From Novosphingobium sp. 18050 (lineage in GTDB: Bacteria; Pseudomonadota; Alphaproteobacteria; Sphingomonadales; Sphingomonadaceae): a stretch of 64,000 nucleotides of DNA. The notes beneath the pieces were generated by a model. That model saw only the letters and a program-made list of their open reading frames with translations. It did no database searches and was not told the origin of the DNA. A program made the translations under genes and the position numbers. The stretch lies in the NCBI RefSeq assembly GCF_902706195.1, contig NZ_CACSJO010000001.1, positions 124,001 through 188,000 of the forward strand, given 5' to 3'. Position 1 is the stretch's first letter; every line of letters begins with the position of its first letter. Positions 1 to 6,552 of the stretch are shown here, piece by piece.

Positions 1-53
1 GCCTGTAACCATTGGATGAGGAGCTCCACCCCACTGTTCTCCGCCGCGCTCAT
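1..53 (-). CDS. Leftward phage early gene, partial
   Basis: An ATG at 53-51 overlaps the TGA stop of the preceding leftward gene (ATGA), the coupling used by every junction of this operon. Only the first 17 codons are present, reading MSAAENSGVELLIQWLQ, and the gene runs off the left edge. Nothing can be said of its function. The coupling pattern is the evidence that it is real. Confidence 0.55.
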   Translation of the reverse strand, partial: MSAAENSGVELLIQWLQ

Positions 54-391
54 GCCTGGGTGCCTTTCGCGCGGGCGATGGCGGTCCGGGCAGCATTGAT
101 CTTGCCGCTGACGAACTCCCATTCCGGGTTGCCGCTGGCGTTGCTTTCGGCGGTGGCGAGGATTCCGCTCAAGCCTTCGAGGGCGGTCAACATCTCAGGC
201 GCACCAGAGAAAAGGGCCGCGTTTGCCTTGACCTGAGCGCGCGAGATATCGCCAGTGCTGGACGGGAACGGCAAGCTGGCAACAACGCGCCAGTCCCAAG
301 CATCTTTACCAGCCTCGACGATCCACAGCTCGCCATCCAAGGGCTCTTCGACCGCGAACGGGCCGGGGGTGTGGGTAACGCCCATGCTCAA
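50..391 (-). CDS. Phage protein with THTPGPF N-terminus
   Basis: 113 residues. It opens with a THTPGPF segment and has a central stretch of the form A-N-A-A-L-x3-APE-x2-TALE (about residues 57-72). This layout is common in small phage early proteins annotated as hypothetical. No enzymatic motif, signal peptide or membrane segment is visible. It is in a leftward operon with ATGA overlaps at both ends. The same PGP...AAL...APE layout recurs in the first gene of the operon (1437-1793), so the two look like diverged paralogues. Function unknown; probably an early accessory protein not needed for growth. Confidence 0.75.
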   Translation of the reverse strand: MSMGVTHTPGPFAVEEPLDGELWIVEAGKDAWDWRVVASLPFPSSTGDISRAQVKANAALFSGAPEMLTALEGLSGILATAESNASGNPEWEFVSGKINAARTAIARAKGTQA

Positions 392-708
392 AACCCCTCC
401 ATCAGCGCATCACGGCGGGCCTCGGCGCGCCACTCGGCGGCGCAAGCCATCTCGGCCGCGTAATCTTCCAGGCAGTCTTCGAAAAACGTCTCGTCAAAGT
501 CGCCCGCCGCGTACCCAGCAGGCAGCGTGACGGTCGGATCGACGGGAACGATGGACACGATCTCCACCGAAGCAGGTTCGGGCGGGTCGATCATGGTCCC
601 GGCATGGCCGCGATGCGCGGTGTACGTGACGCGAACCTCTGCCTCGACTTCGTTGCCGACGCTGTCATGCCACATGGCTGCGGCCTTGAGGGTGTAGCGC
701 TGGCTCAT
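388..708 (-). CDS. Hypothetical phage early protein, acidic
   Basis: 106 residues beginning MSQRYTLKAAAMW. The reading frame is open further upstream, but the ATG at 708 overlaps the stop of the preceding gene (705-707) in an ATGA, so it is chosen as the start. The C-terminal third is rich in Asp, Glu and Ala and probably helical. No family is recognised. It is the fifth gene of the leftward early operon counted from the promoter. Confidence 0.7.
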   Translation of the reverse strand: MSQRYTLKAAAMWHDSVGNEVEAEVRVTYTAHRGHAGTMIDPPEPASVEIVSIVPVDPTVTLPAGYAAGDFDETFFEDCLEDYAAEMACAAEWRAEARRDALMEGF

Positions 709-893
709 GACGCACGTCCTTTCGCGAGGTCCATGTCGGCCTCCTCGATCGCCGCGAGCAGCGAGTTGTTGGTGGTGGGCTGTCCCAGATCCGCCAGAAC
801 TTCGGCGATCAGGTCGTAGGCGATGCCGATACGGCCATCGATCCAGCCATTGTTGCCCTCGTAGGCCGGGCGCAGGTGTTGGACTGCGATCAT
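705..893 (-). CDS. Small hypothetical phage early protein
   Basis: 62 residues. It starts MIAVQHLRPAYEGNNGW and its second half is predicted to be helical and acidic. It overlaps both neighbours by four bases (ATGA), so it is almost certainly co-translated with them. No motif, signal peptide or membrane segment is seen. Function unknown. Confidence 0.7.
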   Translation of the reverse strand: MIAVQHLRPAYEGNNGWIDGRIGIAYDLIAEVLADLGQPTTNNSLLAAIEEADMDLAKGRAS

Positions 894-1081
894 GCTGCGA
901 GCCTTTCGACAAAGCAGAGGTTGCGCTGAGCGATCAGCACGGCGCCCTTTGCGATCACCATGTTCAGGTATTCGTCGCGCGCCGGATAATCGGCAGGCAG
1001 ACGCAGCGCTTCGATGAGGTTTTCGAGGTTGCCAGCGATCTGGGCCTCAATCTGCTCACGGCCGGTCAGGACATTCCTCAC
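890..1081 (-). CDS. Small hypothetical phage early protein
   Basis: 63 residues, starting MRNVLTGREQIEAQ, probably two or three amphipathic helices. It overlaps its neighbours by four bases on each side in the leftward operon. Similar short, helical proteins are frequent in phage early operons. No specific function is suggested by sequence or position. Confidence 0.7.
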   Translation of the reverse strand: MRNVLTGREQIEAQIAGNLENLIEALRLPADYPARDEYLNMVIAKGAVLIAQRNLCFVERLAA

Positions 1082-1440
1082 GCCGCAGCCCTCCCCGCAA
1101 AAGCCGTCCGCACAACCTCGATCCGCTCGAACAGAAGGCCCGGAGTGGTGTTGGTGTGAGCGGCAATCAGCGCGTCGATACGGTTCCGGTGGGTCGGGCT
1201 CTCGTTCGTCGGCGCGCCCGTGGTCAGGCTGCGGAAGATCGCCTTGTAGCCGTAGCTTTCGCCGGGCTTGAGCCAGCCCCGGTCGAGAGCGCGCGCTTCG
1301 TAAGCCGCGTCCTCACCGACGATGGAGGCAATGGCGATGTCGGACAGGCCGAGGGGGGCAATGCCAGCAACGTCAGCAGCCTTCGCCGCCAGCGCCTGCT
1401 CGGTTTCCTGCGCGAGGAAGGAGGGGGCGAACATGTTCAT
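1078..1440 (-). CDS. Hypothetical phage early protein
   Basis: 120 residues, starting MNMFAPSFLAQETEQ. The middle has a GESYGYKAIFRSLTTG-like stretch followed by a basic, His-containing segment. No known domain is recognised. It overlaps the upstream gene by four bases and is second in the operon read from the promoter at 1835-1861. The coding frame has strong G/C preference at third positions, as in its neighbours. Confidence 0.72.
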   Translation of the reverse strand: MNMFAPSFLAQETEQALAAKAADVAGIAPLGLSDIAIASIVGEDAAYEARALDRGWLKPGESYGYKAIFRSLTTGAPTNESPTHRNRIDALIAAHTNTTPGLLFERIEVVRTAFAGRAAA

Positions 1441-1793
1441 GCTGCGGTCGCCTTGGTGAGGGCGGCGTCGATCTTGGCCCTCAGTGCAATGAGCGCCTTT
1501 TGGTCGTCGGACGGCGTGCCATCGCTGTCATCAGACATGACCGCCATGTCGGCGAGCCCCTTGGCCTCGGCCAGCGCTTCGTAAAGCTCAGGCGCGGCGG
1601 CAGCCTTAAGCGCTGCCGAAGCGAGGTCGCGGGCCGCGAACTCGCCGACTACTTCATGCAGCGCGAAGATGGGATTACCAGCGCCAGCTGAGATATAGCC
1701 GAGGGGCCATTCTTCGCCGGCTACGTTGGTGCGGAAAGCGCCATGCGGCTCAAATAGCCAAGGACCTTCCGGAAATTTCGTGGTGACTGACAC
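1437..1793 (-). CDS. First gene of leftward early operon
   Basis: 118 residues from a GTG start at 1793, supported by a GGAG about 13 bases upstream. The layout is an N-terminal PEGPWLFEP segment, then A-S-A-A-L-x4-APELYEALAE (about residues 58-75), then a charged helix. This resembles the protein at 50-391 and the broad phage family with APELLEAL cores. The gene lies about 40 bases downstream of a promoter-operator pair, so it should be silent under repressor and expressed on induction. Biochemical function unknown. Confidence 0.75.
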   Translation of the reverse strand: MSVTTKFPEGPWLFEPHGAFRTNVAGEEWPLGYISAGAGNPIFALHEVVGEFAARDLASAALKAAAAPELYEALAEAKGLADMAVMSDDSDGTPSDDQKALIALRAKIDAALTKATAA

Positions 1794-1834
1794 TGTGCCG
1801 ATCTCCTAGGCCGGGGTGGCCTGTTGGAAACCTT

Positions 1835-1861
1835 AGTGTACCCTCACAAGGTACGTGTCAA
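1835..1861 (-). promoter_or_regulatory. Leftward early promoter (PL-like)
   Basis: On the minus strand there is a perfect TTGACA (1861-1856), a 15-base spacer, and TACACT (1840-1835). The spacer is almost entirely the 17-bp operator at 1838-1854, so repressor would lie across both promoter elements. The first gene starts about 40 bases downstream. The 15-base spacer is slightly shorter than ideal. Confidence 0.7.
1838..1854. promoter_or_regulatory. Repressor operator OL1 (GTACC-N7-GGTAC)
   Basis: The sequence GTACCCTCACAAGGTAC has 5-bp palindromic arms separated by 7 bases. Near-identical copies lie at 1872-1888 and 3309-3325 and a one-mismatch copy at 3275-3291. All four are at the two places where a CI-type repressor should act. 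Repressor binding is inferred. Confidence 0.75.
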
Positions 1862-1868
1862 CAAAATA

Positions 1869-1895
1869 AATGTACCCTTACAAGGTACGTGTCAC
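1869..1895 (-). promoter_or_regulatory. Second, tandem leftward promoter
   Basis: On the minus strand GTGACA (1895-1890) and TACATT (1874-1869) flank operator OL2 with the same 15-base geometry as the promoter at 1835-1861. The two units are 34 bp apart, about three helical turns. The -35 element is one base off consensus, so this is the weaker of the pair. Confidence 0.45.
1872..1888. promoter_or_regulatory. Repressor operator OL2
   Basis: GTACCCTTACAAGGTAC differs from OL1 in one base of the 7-base spacer. It starts 34 bp from OL1. A further half-site GGTAC lies at 1917-1921, too degenerate on its other arm to be called an operator. Confidence 0.75.
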
Positions 1896-1975
1896 CACCT
1901 TTTACGAATCACCTAGGGTACGTTGGCAACTCATTGGCGTGTAGGAAACAACTCATGTCGGCGGACGCCGGGCAA

Positions 1976-2000
1976 GAAAAAGCCCCGCCGAAGCGAGGCT
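1976..2000 (-). terminator. Rho-independent terminator of repressor operon
   Basis: Read on the minus strand, AGCC(T)CGC-TTCG-GCG(G)GGCT forms a GC-rich stem with a UUCG tetraloop, followed directly by TTTTTC. It lies 25 bases past the stop of the gene at 2026-2409 and would end the leftward repressor transcript before the early leftward promoters. Confidence 0.85.
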
Positions 2001-2025
2001 GATGTGGCAATTGTCAGGCCCTAGC

Positions 2026-2409
2026 CTACTTTTGACGCTGGTCCAAAAGTCGATCTAACTTCGCTTCGATCCTATCAAGCCGCCTATTTGCCTCATCCAT
2101 TTTAGTTCCCTGCTCGCCTGCCTGGCGGTTGATCAGAGATATGTTCTCGATCAATCGGTCAGTGCGAACATTAGCCGAGCTTGCAAGAGTCAGGTTGAGA
2201 ACAACGATAGTGACAAGAGCGGTCACGAGCGCGCCAGCTAGCCACAGAAAAGCCGTATGCAGAAAGTCCACGCGTGGCTTAAGGGCATCATCGGTCATGC
2301 CGCCTGATGTGCCACCGGGAGGGGGTGGATTCAAGGGGCCGCGACGGCCGTCAGAGTCAGCTTGCATCTTCGACCACGCCGCCCTGCGTGTTTCGTCAAC
2401 CGTTGTCAT
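2026..2409 (-). CDS. Single-pass membrane protein with coiled coil
   Basis: 127 residues from the ATG at 2409, which overlaps the stop of the preceding gene (ATGA). The order is a Pro/Gly-rich cytoplasmic stretch (about residues 18-40), one membrane helix (about 50-75, TAFLWLAGALVTALVTIVVL), then a charged helical segment with heptad spacing (about 85-127), probably a coiled coil. It is the last gene of the repressor transcript and so is probably expressed in the lysogen. Small membrane proteins at this position often act in superinfection exclusion, but nothing here proves that. Confidence 0.7.
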   Translation of the reverse strand: MTTVDETRRAAWSKMQADSDGRRGPLNPPPPGGTSGGMTDDALKPRVDFLHTAFLWLAGALVTALVTIVVLNLTLASSANVRTDRLIENISLINRQAGEQGTKMDEANRRLDRIEAKLDRLLDQRQK

Positions 2410-2624
2410 TCGTCCACCCATCCGGACAGGCGGTTGAACCGTTCAGCGAAATTAGTCGCGCATTCCCGTATTTTTGCAATTTGAACATCTGTCGGTTTTT
2501 CCCCGCCCTGAATCGCAAGAAGGGCGTCCGCGATAGCAAAGAGGGCCACAGCACCATTGATGGCTAGTCCCCCAACGTCGCGCTTCTCCGCAGGCTGTGC
2601 GTATACTTCTTCGTTGATCGACAT
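2406..2624 (-). CDS. Small hypothetical protein of repressor operon
   Basis: 72 residues beginning MSINEEVYAQPAEKRD. It has a short hydrophobic central helix (about residues 20-40, INGAVALFAIADALLAI), too weak to call a membrane segment with certainty, and then a charged helix. It lies between the repressor gene and the coiled-coil membrane gene, overlapping the latter by four bases, so it should be made in the lysogen. No family is recognised. Confidence 0.65.
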   Translation of the reverse strand: MSINEEVYAQPAEKRDVGGLAINGAVALFAIADALLAIQGGEKPTDVQIAKIRECATNFAERFNRLSGWVDE

Positions 2625-2663
2625 TTGTTCAGCCCCCTACGTCGCTGCGAGCCATAGAAAGCA

Positions 2664-3239
2664 TCAATTATACCGCCGTGCATGCTTAGGCGTAATCGCC
2701 CGGATCGGCGTGGCCCAGACCAGTTCGCAGTCTTCCATGTCTGCCGCATTGTACGACCGGAGCGTGAACAGGCCATGCCCACTGCCCTTGAGCAGCTGCT
2801 TCAGATAGGTCTCGCCCGTGGTAAGCCGGCAAGCGCAGATCGCCCCGATATCCTGAGGCTCGACGCCATCGTGGTCGCGGCTGATATAGATGATATCGCC
2901 TGGGTCGAACTTCGGGAGCATGGATTCCCCATGAACCTCCAGGCCAATCAATTCGCCCGGGGTTTCCGGCGGGCGCGGCACCATCTCATCGAAGCCGAGA
3001 TCGTCAAAAACAACCGTACCGCCAGCACCAATCCTACCAACAACAGGCACTTGCTCTCCTAGGATGTCCGATGGAGAACAATTGAGGATTTGGGTGAGAC
3101 GATCAAGCCACCGATCGCTCATCGGGATCTCGCCGCGCTCCAGCTTCGTCACTGTCGAGCGCCCTGAGTTGAGCAACTCGCCTAGCTTCTGCTGAGAATA
3201 GCCGGCTTTTTTCCTGATGTGAGCGAGGCGATTTTCCAT
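2664..3239 (-). CDS. CI/LexA-type prophage repressor (XRE HTH + S24 peptidase)
   Basis: 191 residues from the ATG at 3239; the frame continues upstream, but that extension does not resemble the family. Residues 1-60 form an XRE-type helix-turn-helix (AGYSQQKLGELLNSGRSTVT). Residues 65-191 are a LexA-like S24 domain with the nucleophile Ser106 (GESML), the general base Lys147 (TYLKQL) and an Ala72-Gly73 autocleavage pair in IGAGG. This architecture belongs to repressors inactivated by RecA-stimulated self-cleavage. The gene faces away from the Cro-like gene, with operators between them, and should bind all four GTACC-N7-GGTAC sites. SOS induction is inferred from the intact cleavage residues. 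Confidence 0.93.
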   Translation of the reverse strand: MENRLAHIRKKAGYSQQKLGELLNSGRSTVTKLERGEIPMSDRWLDRLTQILNCSPSDILGEQVPVVGRIGAGGTVVFDDLGFDEMVPRPPETPGELIGLEVHGESMLPKFDPGDIIYISRDHDGVEPQDIGAICACRLTTGETYLKQLLKGSGHGLFTLRSYNAADMEDCELVWATPIRAITPKHARRYN

Positions 3240-3274
3240 GCGTGGAAATTGTCCCGGCTCAAGGGACAAGTCGA

Positions 3275-3291
3275 GAACCGCCGTGGGGTAC
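3275..3291. promoter_or_regulatory. Repressor operator OR2 (degenerate)
   Basis: GAACCGCCGTGGGGTAC has one mismatch in the left arm and an unrelated spacer. It starts exactly 34 bp from OR1 at 3309, the same spacing as OL1-OL2, which is the main support. It lies just upstream of the repressor start and could mediate autoregulation. Confidence 0.5.
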
Positions 3292-3308
3292 ATTAAGGGT
3301 TGCAGAGT

Positions 3309-3325
3309 GTACCCTGACAAGGTAC
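3309..3325. promoter_or_regulatory. Repressor operator OR1
   Basis: GTACCCTGACAAGGTAC matches the OL operators at 15 or 16 of 17 positions and both arms are perfect. It lies in the gap between the divergent repressor and Cro-like genes and overlaps a plausible rightward promoter, TTGCAG (3300-3305), 17 bases, TACGTT (3323-3328), whose -10 is poor. Confidence 0.75.
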
Positions 3326-3338
3326 GTTCCGGTTCATC

Positions 3339-3578
3339 ATGACAGACACCCCGCTTCGCAAGTTCCTCTCCGAACGGCAACTGACCGCAGAGGATTTCGC
3401 CTCCGACAAGGGAATGAGTGCTTGGAGTGTGCGTCATTGGGCGCGCGGCGACAAGGTTCCGTCCCTTCAATCTCAGATCGACATCGAGCAGGCAACTGGC
3501 GGTGCAGTGAAGCCAGCTGACTGGCTTGGCTGGACACTGGCGTTGAACTCCGCCCGCCAGACCGGCGCCGCAGCATGA
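3339..3578 (+). CDS. Cro-like DNA-binding regulator
   Basis: 79 residues. The N-terminal 50 contain a helix-turn-helix of the YdaS/Cro kind: LRKFLSERQLTAEDFASD, then MSAWSVRHWARGDKVPS, where the second helix would be the recognition helix. It is the first rightward gene after the repressor and starts 13 bases past operator OR1. By position and size it should counter the repressor at the same operators and help commit to lytic growth. The C-terminal part (PADWLGWTLAL) is short and of unknown role. The DNA target is inferred. Confidence 0.8.
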   Translation: MTDTPLRKFLSERQLTAEDFASDKGMSAWSVRHWARGDKVPSLQSQIDIEQATGGAVKPADWLGWTLALNSARQTGAAA

Positions 3579-3670
3579 GCGCACCCCGCCGCCTCACCGC
3601 CCACGCCATTCTCCTGCTCAACATGGCGCTGTGCCTTCGCGCTGGCCTTGTGCTGGCTGGGAGGGGGTAG
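3575..3670 (+). CDS. Candidate 31-residue hydrophobic peptide
   Basis: A short frame starts at an ATG overlapping the stop of the Cro-like gene (ATGA) and ends three bases before the methyltransferase start. The product, MSAPRRLTAHAILLLNMALC plus 11 more residues, has a basic N-terminus and one hydrophobic helix, so it could insert in the membrane. Support is the coupling, the full use of the 95-base gap and G/C-rich third positions. It may instead be only a linker between genes. Confidence 0.4.
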   Translation: MSAPRRLTAHAILLLNMALCLRAGLVLAGRG

Positions 3671-3673
3671 GTT

Positions 3674-4366
3674 ATGCGTATTGAGCATATCGGGCGTGCA
3701 ACGCTGTATCTGGGGGATTGCCGGGGGCACGACGCACTTGAGGTGATGTTTAACGCCCAGCCTGTCGCCGTTCTGAGCGATCCGCCATTCGGTATCAACT
3801 ACAAGAGCGGCTATGCCACAGACGAGTTGTGGGCCGGTGGTCGAGCAATCGCCAGCGACGAGAATTGCGACGTGCGCGATGCGATCGCCAATGTGTTTTG
3901 TCACCTGCCCTGCTTGATGTTCGGGTCCCGCAAGGCTTCGCTGCCGCCGCATCATCGCATGACGCTGATCTGGGACAAAGGCCCGGCGCTCGGCATGGGC
4001 GACCTGCGCCTGCCGTGGAAGCCGACCACCGAAGAGATTTACGCGATGGGCGATGCTGGCGGCTTTGTCGGCACCCGCGATAAAGGTGCGGTCGTCTATC
4101 ACCCTCCGGTTCAATCGATGGCGAAGAACGGTCGACAGCACCCGAACGAGAAGCCTGTAGGGCTGTTGCGCATCCTGCTGCAGAGCCTGCCCGCAGGTGT
4201 CATCTGCGACCCATTCATGGGTTCCGGGAGCACTGGCGTTGCCTGCATGCAGGAAGGGCGCGCGTTCGTCGGCGCCGAGATCGACCCCGCCTACTTCGAC
4301 ATCGCCTGCCGCCGCATCGAGGATGCCCAGCGCCAAGGCGACATGTTCTTGCAGGGAGCCGCCTAA
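3674..4366 (+). CDS. DNA methyltransferase (beta-class, orphan)
   Basis: 230 residues. Motif IV, DPPFG, is at residues 36-40 and motif I, DPFMGSGSTGVA, at about 178-190. That order (catalytic motif before the SAM-binding motif) and the short target-recognition stretch between them define beta-class DNA N6-adenine or N4-cytosine methyltransferases; DPPF suggests adenine-N6. No restriction endonuclease gene is nearby, so this is an orphan phage enzyme, probably protecting phage DNA or modifying regulatory sites. It lies in the rightward early operon, starting three bases after a possible small peptide gene. The recognition sequence cannot be read from the protein. Confidence 0.9.
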   Translation: MRIEHIGRATLYLGDCRGHDALEVMFNAQPVAVLSDPPFGINYKSGYATDELWAGGRAIASDENCDVRDAIANVFCHLPCLMFGSRKASLPPHHRMTLIWDKGPALGMGDLRLPWKPTTEEIYAMGDAGGFVGTRDKGAVVYHPPVQSMAKNGRQHPNEKPVGLLRILLQSLPAGVICDPFMGSGSTGVACMQEGRAFVGAEIDPAYFDIACRRIEDAQRQGDMFLQGAA

Positions 4367-4696
4367 ATGTTCGCCACCCGCGCAGACCTCGCCCGCGTCA
4401 CCGCTGCACTGGACGCGGACCCTTTCGCCGATCCCGTGCGCGTCCTCGGCATCCCCCTCCCCCGCAAGGAAGCCCGCCGCATCGAGCGCGAGCTGACCGC
4501 AAAGTTTCCCTCGGGTCGCACCGAGCAGGCCGGGAGCGTCCAACCACGCCCCGGCCACCCCATCCTTACGCCCGGCGCTCAGCCGGTCGTGCCCGAGCCG
4601 CAGCTCTCTCCCCCTGGCGGCGGCTCGGGCCTTTCCTTTGATCGCGGTCCTCATGCCGCTCTTCATACTTCGCAGGTGCAATATGATCATCAGTGA
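4367..4696 (+). CDS. Hypothetical early protein with terminator-like C-terminal coding region
   Basis: 109 residues, starting directly after the methyltransferase stop (TAAATG). The first 60 residues look well coded and include a charged helix (LPRKEARRIERELTAKF). The last 45 are Pro/Gly-rich and lose third-position bias, and their DNA contains a strong hairpin with a T-rich tail (4591-4640). It overlaps the next gene by 14 bases. Either the gene truly reads through the hairpin, which could act as an attenuator, or a shorter ancestral gene has lost its stop. No domain recognised. Confidence 0.55.
   Translation: MFATRADLARVTAALDADPFADPVRVLGIPLPRKEARRIERELTAKFPSGRTEQAGSVQPRPGHPILTPGAQPVVPEPQLSPPGGGSGLSFDRGPHAALHTSQVQYDHQ
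4591..4640 (+). terminator. Terminator-like hairpin in early operon
   Basis: GCCCGAGCCGC (4591-4601) pairs perfectly with GCGGCTCGGGC (4620-4630), an 11-bp stem with an 18-base loop, followed by CTTTCCTTTG. It resembles an intrinsic terminator between the immunity/methylase genes and the replication genes, where many temperate phages have a regulated terminator. It overlaps a reading frame, which weakens the call. Confidence 0.5.
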
Positions 4697-5111
4697 CGCA
4701 AACGAGATCGTTCGTGCTCGCCAGGCAGCCATTCGCCGGGAGCTGGATCGCCGCGGTATCGCTCTGAAGGCTGTCGGGTTCGACTCTGGCATTCCGTACC
4801 CCACGCTGCTGACGTACTTCCCGCAGGAGGGCGCCGCGCGTCCGGTCATGCTGCCGGCTGCGGCAATCTATGCGCTGACCGAAGGCAAGGCGATCCCCGA
4901 CGATCTGCTTTCCATGCTGCTGCCGGTTGGCTGCGTCATCGTGCGCGTGCCCGAAGGCGTGGACCTCGACGACACCGAGGCGCAGTTCCACGAGTGGCTG
5001 GCGATGAAAGGTCGCGCCCATCATCCTGGCAGCGAGGCAGGGCGCGAGATCGGGCCCGGTGAGGAAGCGGCTCTGCGGGCGCGGCTGACTGCTGTGAAGG
5101 CGGCTGCGTGA
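4683..5111 (+). CDS. Hypothetical phage early protein
   Basis: 142 residues. The ATG at 4683 is chosen over one 45 bases upstream because an AGGTG precedes it and the extension is unlike the rest. The N-terminal half (IVRARQAAIRRELDRRGIALKAVGFDSGIPYPTLLTYFP) has the layout of a helix-turn-helix, with a possible recognition helix at PYPTLLTYF. The C-terminal half is Ala/Glu-rich. It could be a CII-like early regulator, but no family is firmly recognised. It overlaps the next gene by one base. Confidence 0.65.
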   Translation: MIISDANEIVRARQAAIRRELDRRGIALKAVGFDSGIPYPTLLTYFPQEGAARPVMLPAAAIYALTEGKAIPDDLLSMLLPVGCVIVRVPEGVDLDDTEAQFHEWLAMKGRAHHPGSEAGREIGPGEEAALRARLTAVKAAA

Positions 5112-5392
5112 TGCTCGAAGCCCACCGCTCCCCCACATCGATGGCCCGCGTCCTTGTCCAGTACATCGACGACCCCGAGCGCGTTCGCCGCGCCGTCCTC
5201 GGCGAGTTCAACTGGGCGCCGACCATCCAAACGATCCGCCTCATGCGCGCCGACTACCTGCGGCCCGGTCCTGCGCCGATCTGCTGGAAACTCCAGAGCA
5301 ATGCCTACGCCGAGAGCATGGAGCGGGCGAACCGCGATTTCATGCGCGCTGTAGCCGCGACCTATCCCAACCTCATTCGAAAGGCAGCCTGA
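5111..5392 (+). CDS. Hypothetical phage early protein
   Basis: 93 residues from the ATG at 5111, which overlaps the preceding stop (TGATG); a GTG at 5108 would add one residue. The sequence ([20 protein letters not shown]...) is mostly helical and basic, ending just before ssb. It may bind DNA, to judge by charge and by neighbours, but no motif is diagnostic. It sits in the replication block between a possible regulator and SSB. Confidence 0.65.
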   Translation: MLEAHRSPTSMARVLVQYIDDPERVRRAVLGEFNWAPTIQTIRLMRADYLRPGPAPICWKLQSNAYAESMERANRDFMRAVAATYPNLIRKAA

Positions 5393-5393
5393 T

Positions 5394-5870
5394 ATGGCCG
5401 GCTCAGTCAACAAGTGTATCATCGTGGGCAATCTCGGTGCCGATCCCGAGGTCAAGTCGTTCCAGAACGGCGGGCGCATCTGCAACCTGCGCATCGCCAC
5501 ATCGGAAAGCTGGAAAGACAAGGCGACTGGCGAGCGCAAGGAAAAAACCGAATGGCACTCGGTCGTCATCAATAGCGACGGCTTGGTAGGGATCGCCGAG
5601 CGGTTCCTCAAGAAGGGCTCCAAGGTCTACATCGAAGGCCAGCTGCGCACCCGCAAGTGGCAGGACCAGAGCGGTAACGACCGCTACAGCACCGAGATAA
5701 GCGTCGGCGGTATGAACGGCGTGCTCACTATGCTCGACGGCGCGAAGTCGGAGGGCGGCGCACGGCCCGGTGGCGATAGCAGTTCTTCGGCCCGCTCCGC
5801 TTCACCATCGGCTTCAACCGCAACATCAGGCGGATTTGGCGACGACCTCGACGACGAGATCCCGTTTTGA
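5394..5870 (+). CDS. ssb: Single-stranded DNA-binding protein
   Basis: 158 residues. The N-terminal 110 are an OB-fold of the bacterial SSB family ([18 protein letters not shown], then the conserved TEWHSVV and [19 protein letters not shown] stretches). A Ser/Ala/Gly-rich linker follows, and the protein ends DDEIPF, the acidic tip by which SSBs recruit repair and replication proteins. Length is normal. It lies upstream of a nuclease and the primase-helicase, so it is the phage-encoded SSB of the replication module. The start is one base after the preceding stop. Confidence 0.97.
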   Translation: MAGSVNKCIIVGNLGADPEVKSFQNGGRICNLRIATSESWKDKATGERKEKTEWHSVVINSDGLVGIAERFLKKGSKVYIEGQLRTRKWQDQSGNDRYSTEISVGGMNGVLTMLDGAKSEGGARPGGDSSSSARSASPSASTATSGGFGDDLDDEIPF

Positions 5871-5884
5871 CCTCGGGGTTCAAC

Positions 5885-6079
5885 ATGGGGATGCAGCAGC
5901 ATAAAAAGGCGCCGCGAACCAAGGAGGACCGCAAGTCCGCCCTGTTCCAACTGCTTGTTTTGCGCCGTTCTGTCGATGATCTCGACGCTGCCGAGCTATC
6001 GCGGATTCACGGTGTTCCTGTGCAAATCGTGGCTCCGATGTTGGAGGCCGAGCAGCAGCGCCGGATGATGCGGTCATGA
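5885..6079 (+). CDS. Small hypothetical protein after ssb
   Basis: 64 residues from the ATG at 5885 (MGMQQHKKAPRTKEDRK). A TTG at 5867 overlapping the ssb stop would give 70 residues and is equally possible, since TTGA couplings occur elsewhere in the window. The N-terminus is very basic; the rest is helical (LFQLLVLRRSVDDLDAAELSRIHG), with a possible small helix-turn-helix ending VPVQIVAPMLEAE. It overlaps the nuclease gene by four bases. Function unknown. Confidence 0.65.
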   Translation: MGMQQHKKAPRTKEDRKSALFQLLVLRRSVDDLDAAELSRIHGVPVQIVAPMLEAEQQRRMMRS

Positions 6080-6552
6080 ACGCTTTCGCGCATCTCGAAA
6101 CGCCGCTCGACGAGGCCCCGCTGTTCCCCGTGGAAGCGCCGGATGGCCGCAAGGATCTCGCTGAGATCGACCGCCAGGTGATGTTCCGCAAGTACCTGTC
6201 GAACCTCGCGCCGGCGGTGATGTCGTATGCCAACCCGAATGCGGCGAAGCGCGGGTTCAAGGCCCAGCATCAGGCACGCAAGGAAGGCCTTACTGCTGGC
6301 GTGTTCGACATGACCTGTGCGTGGGGCATCGACGCCAGCACGTTGCCCGACTGCGATGTGTCGGTCTGCTGGATCGAGTTCAAGGGCTACGACAGCAACG
6401 GTCGCCCCGGCAAACTCTCACAGGCGCAAATCGATTGGGGCAACGCGATGGTCCGCAAGGGCCACAAGGTCGCGTGCTTCTTTTCGGGCAAGTCCGCCTT
6501 CGACTGGATGGCCAGTCTGGGCGCACCAATCAGGGGGCATGTCACGGCGTGA
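6076..6552 (+). CDS. VRR-NUC domain nuclease
   Basis: 158 residues. The core fits the VRR-NUC branch of the PD-(D/E)xK superfamily: a GLTAGVFDM segment (about residues 74-82) giving the Asp, then IEFKG (about 101-105) giving the E-x-K pair, then a helical LSQAQIDWGNAMVRKGHKVA stretch. The stand-alone phage version is thought to cut branched DNA during replication or recombination. It sits between ssb and the primase-helicase, with four-base overlaps on both sides. Substrate specificity is not visible from the sequence. Confidence 0.85.
   Translation: MNAFAHLETPLDEAPLFPVEAPDGRKDLAEIDRQVMFRKYLSNLAPAVMSYANPNAAKRGFKAQHQARKEGLTAGVFDMTCAWGIDASTLPDCDVSVCWIEFKGYDSNGRPGKLSQAQIDWGNAMVRKGHKVACFFSGKSAFDWMASLGAPIRGHVTA

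Noticed and set aside
1905..1921. Third leftward operator near GGTAC at 1917-1921
   Set aside because: Only one arm matches; the other is CGAAT and the spacing is a base off the 34-bp period.
3326..3335. GTTCCGGTTC upstream of the Cro-like gene as a LexA box
   Set aside because: Only two bases separate the half-sites; the alphaproteobacterial LexA box needs seven.
3473..4849. Long leftward frame opposite the methyltransferase
   Set aside because: Antisense shadow of well-supported genes; no ribosome site and no recognisable domain.
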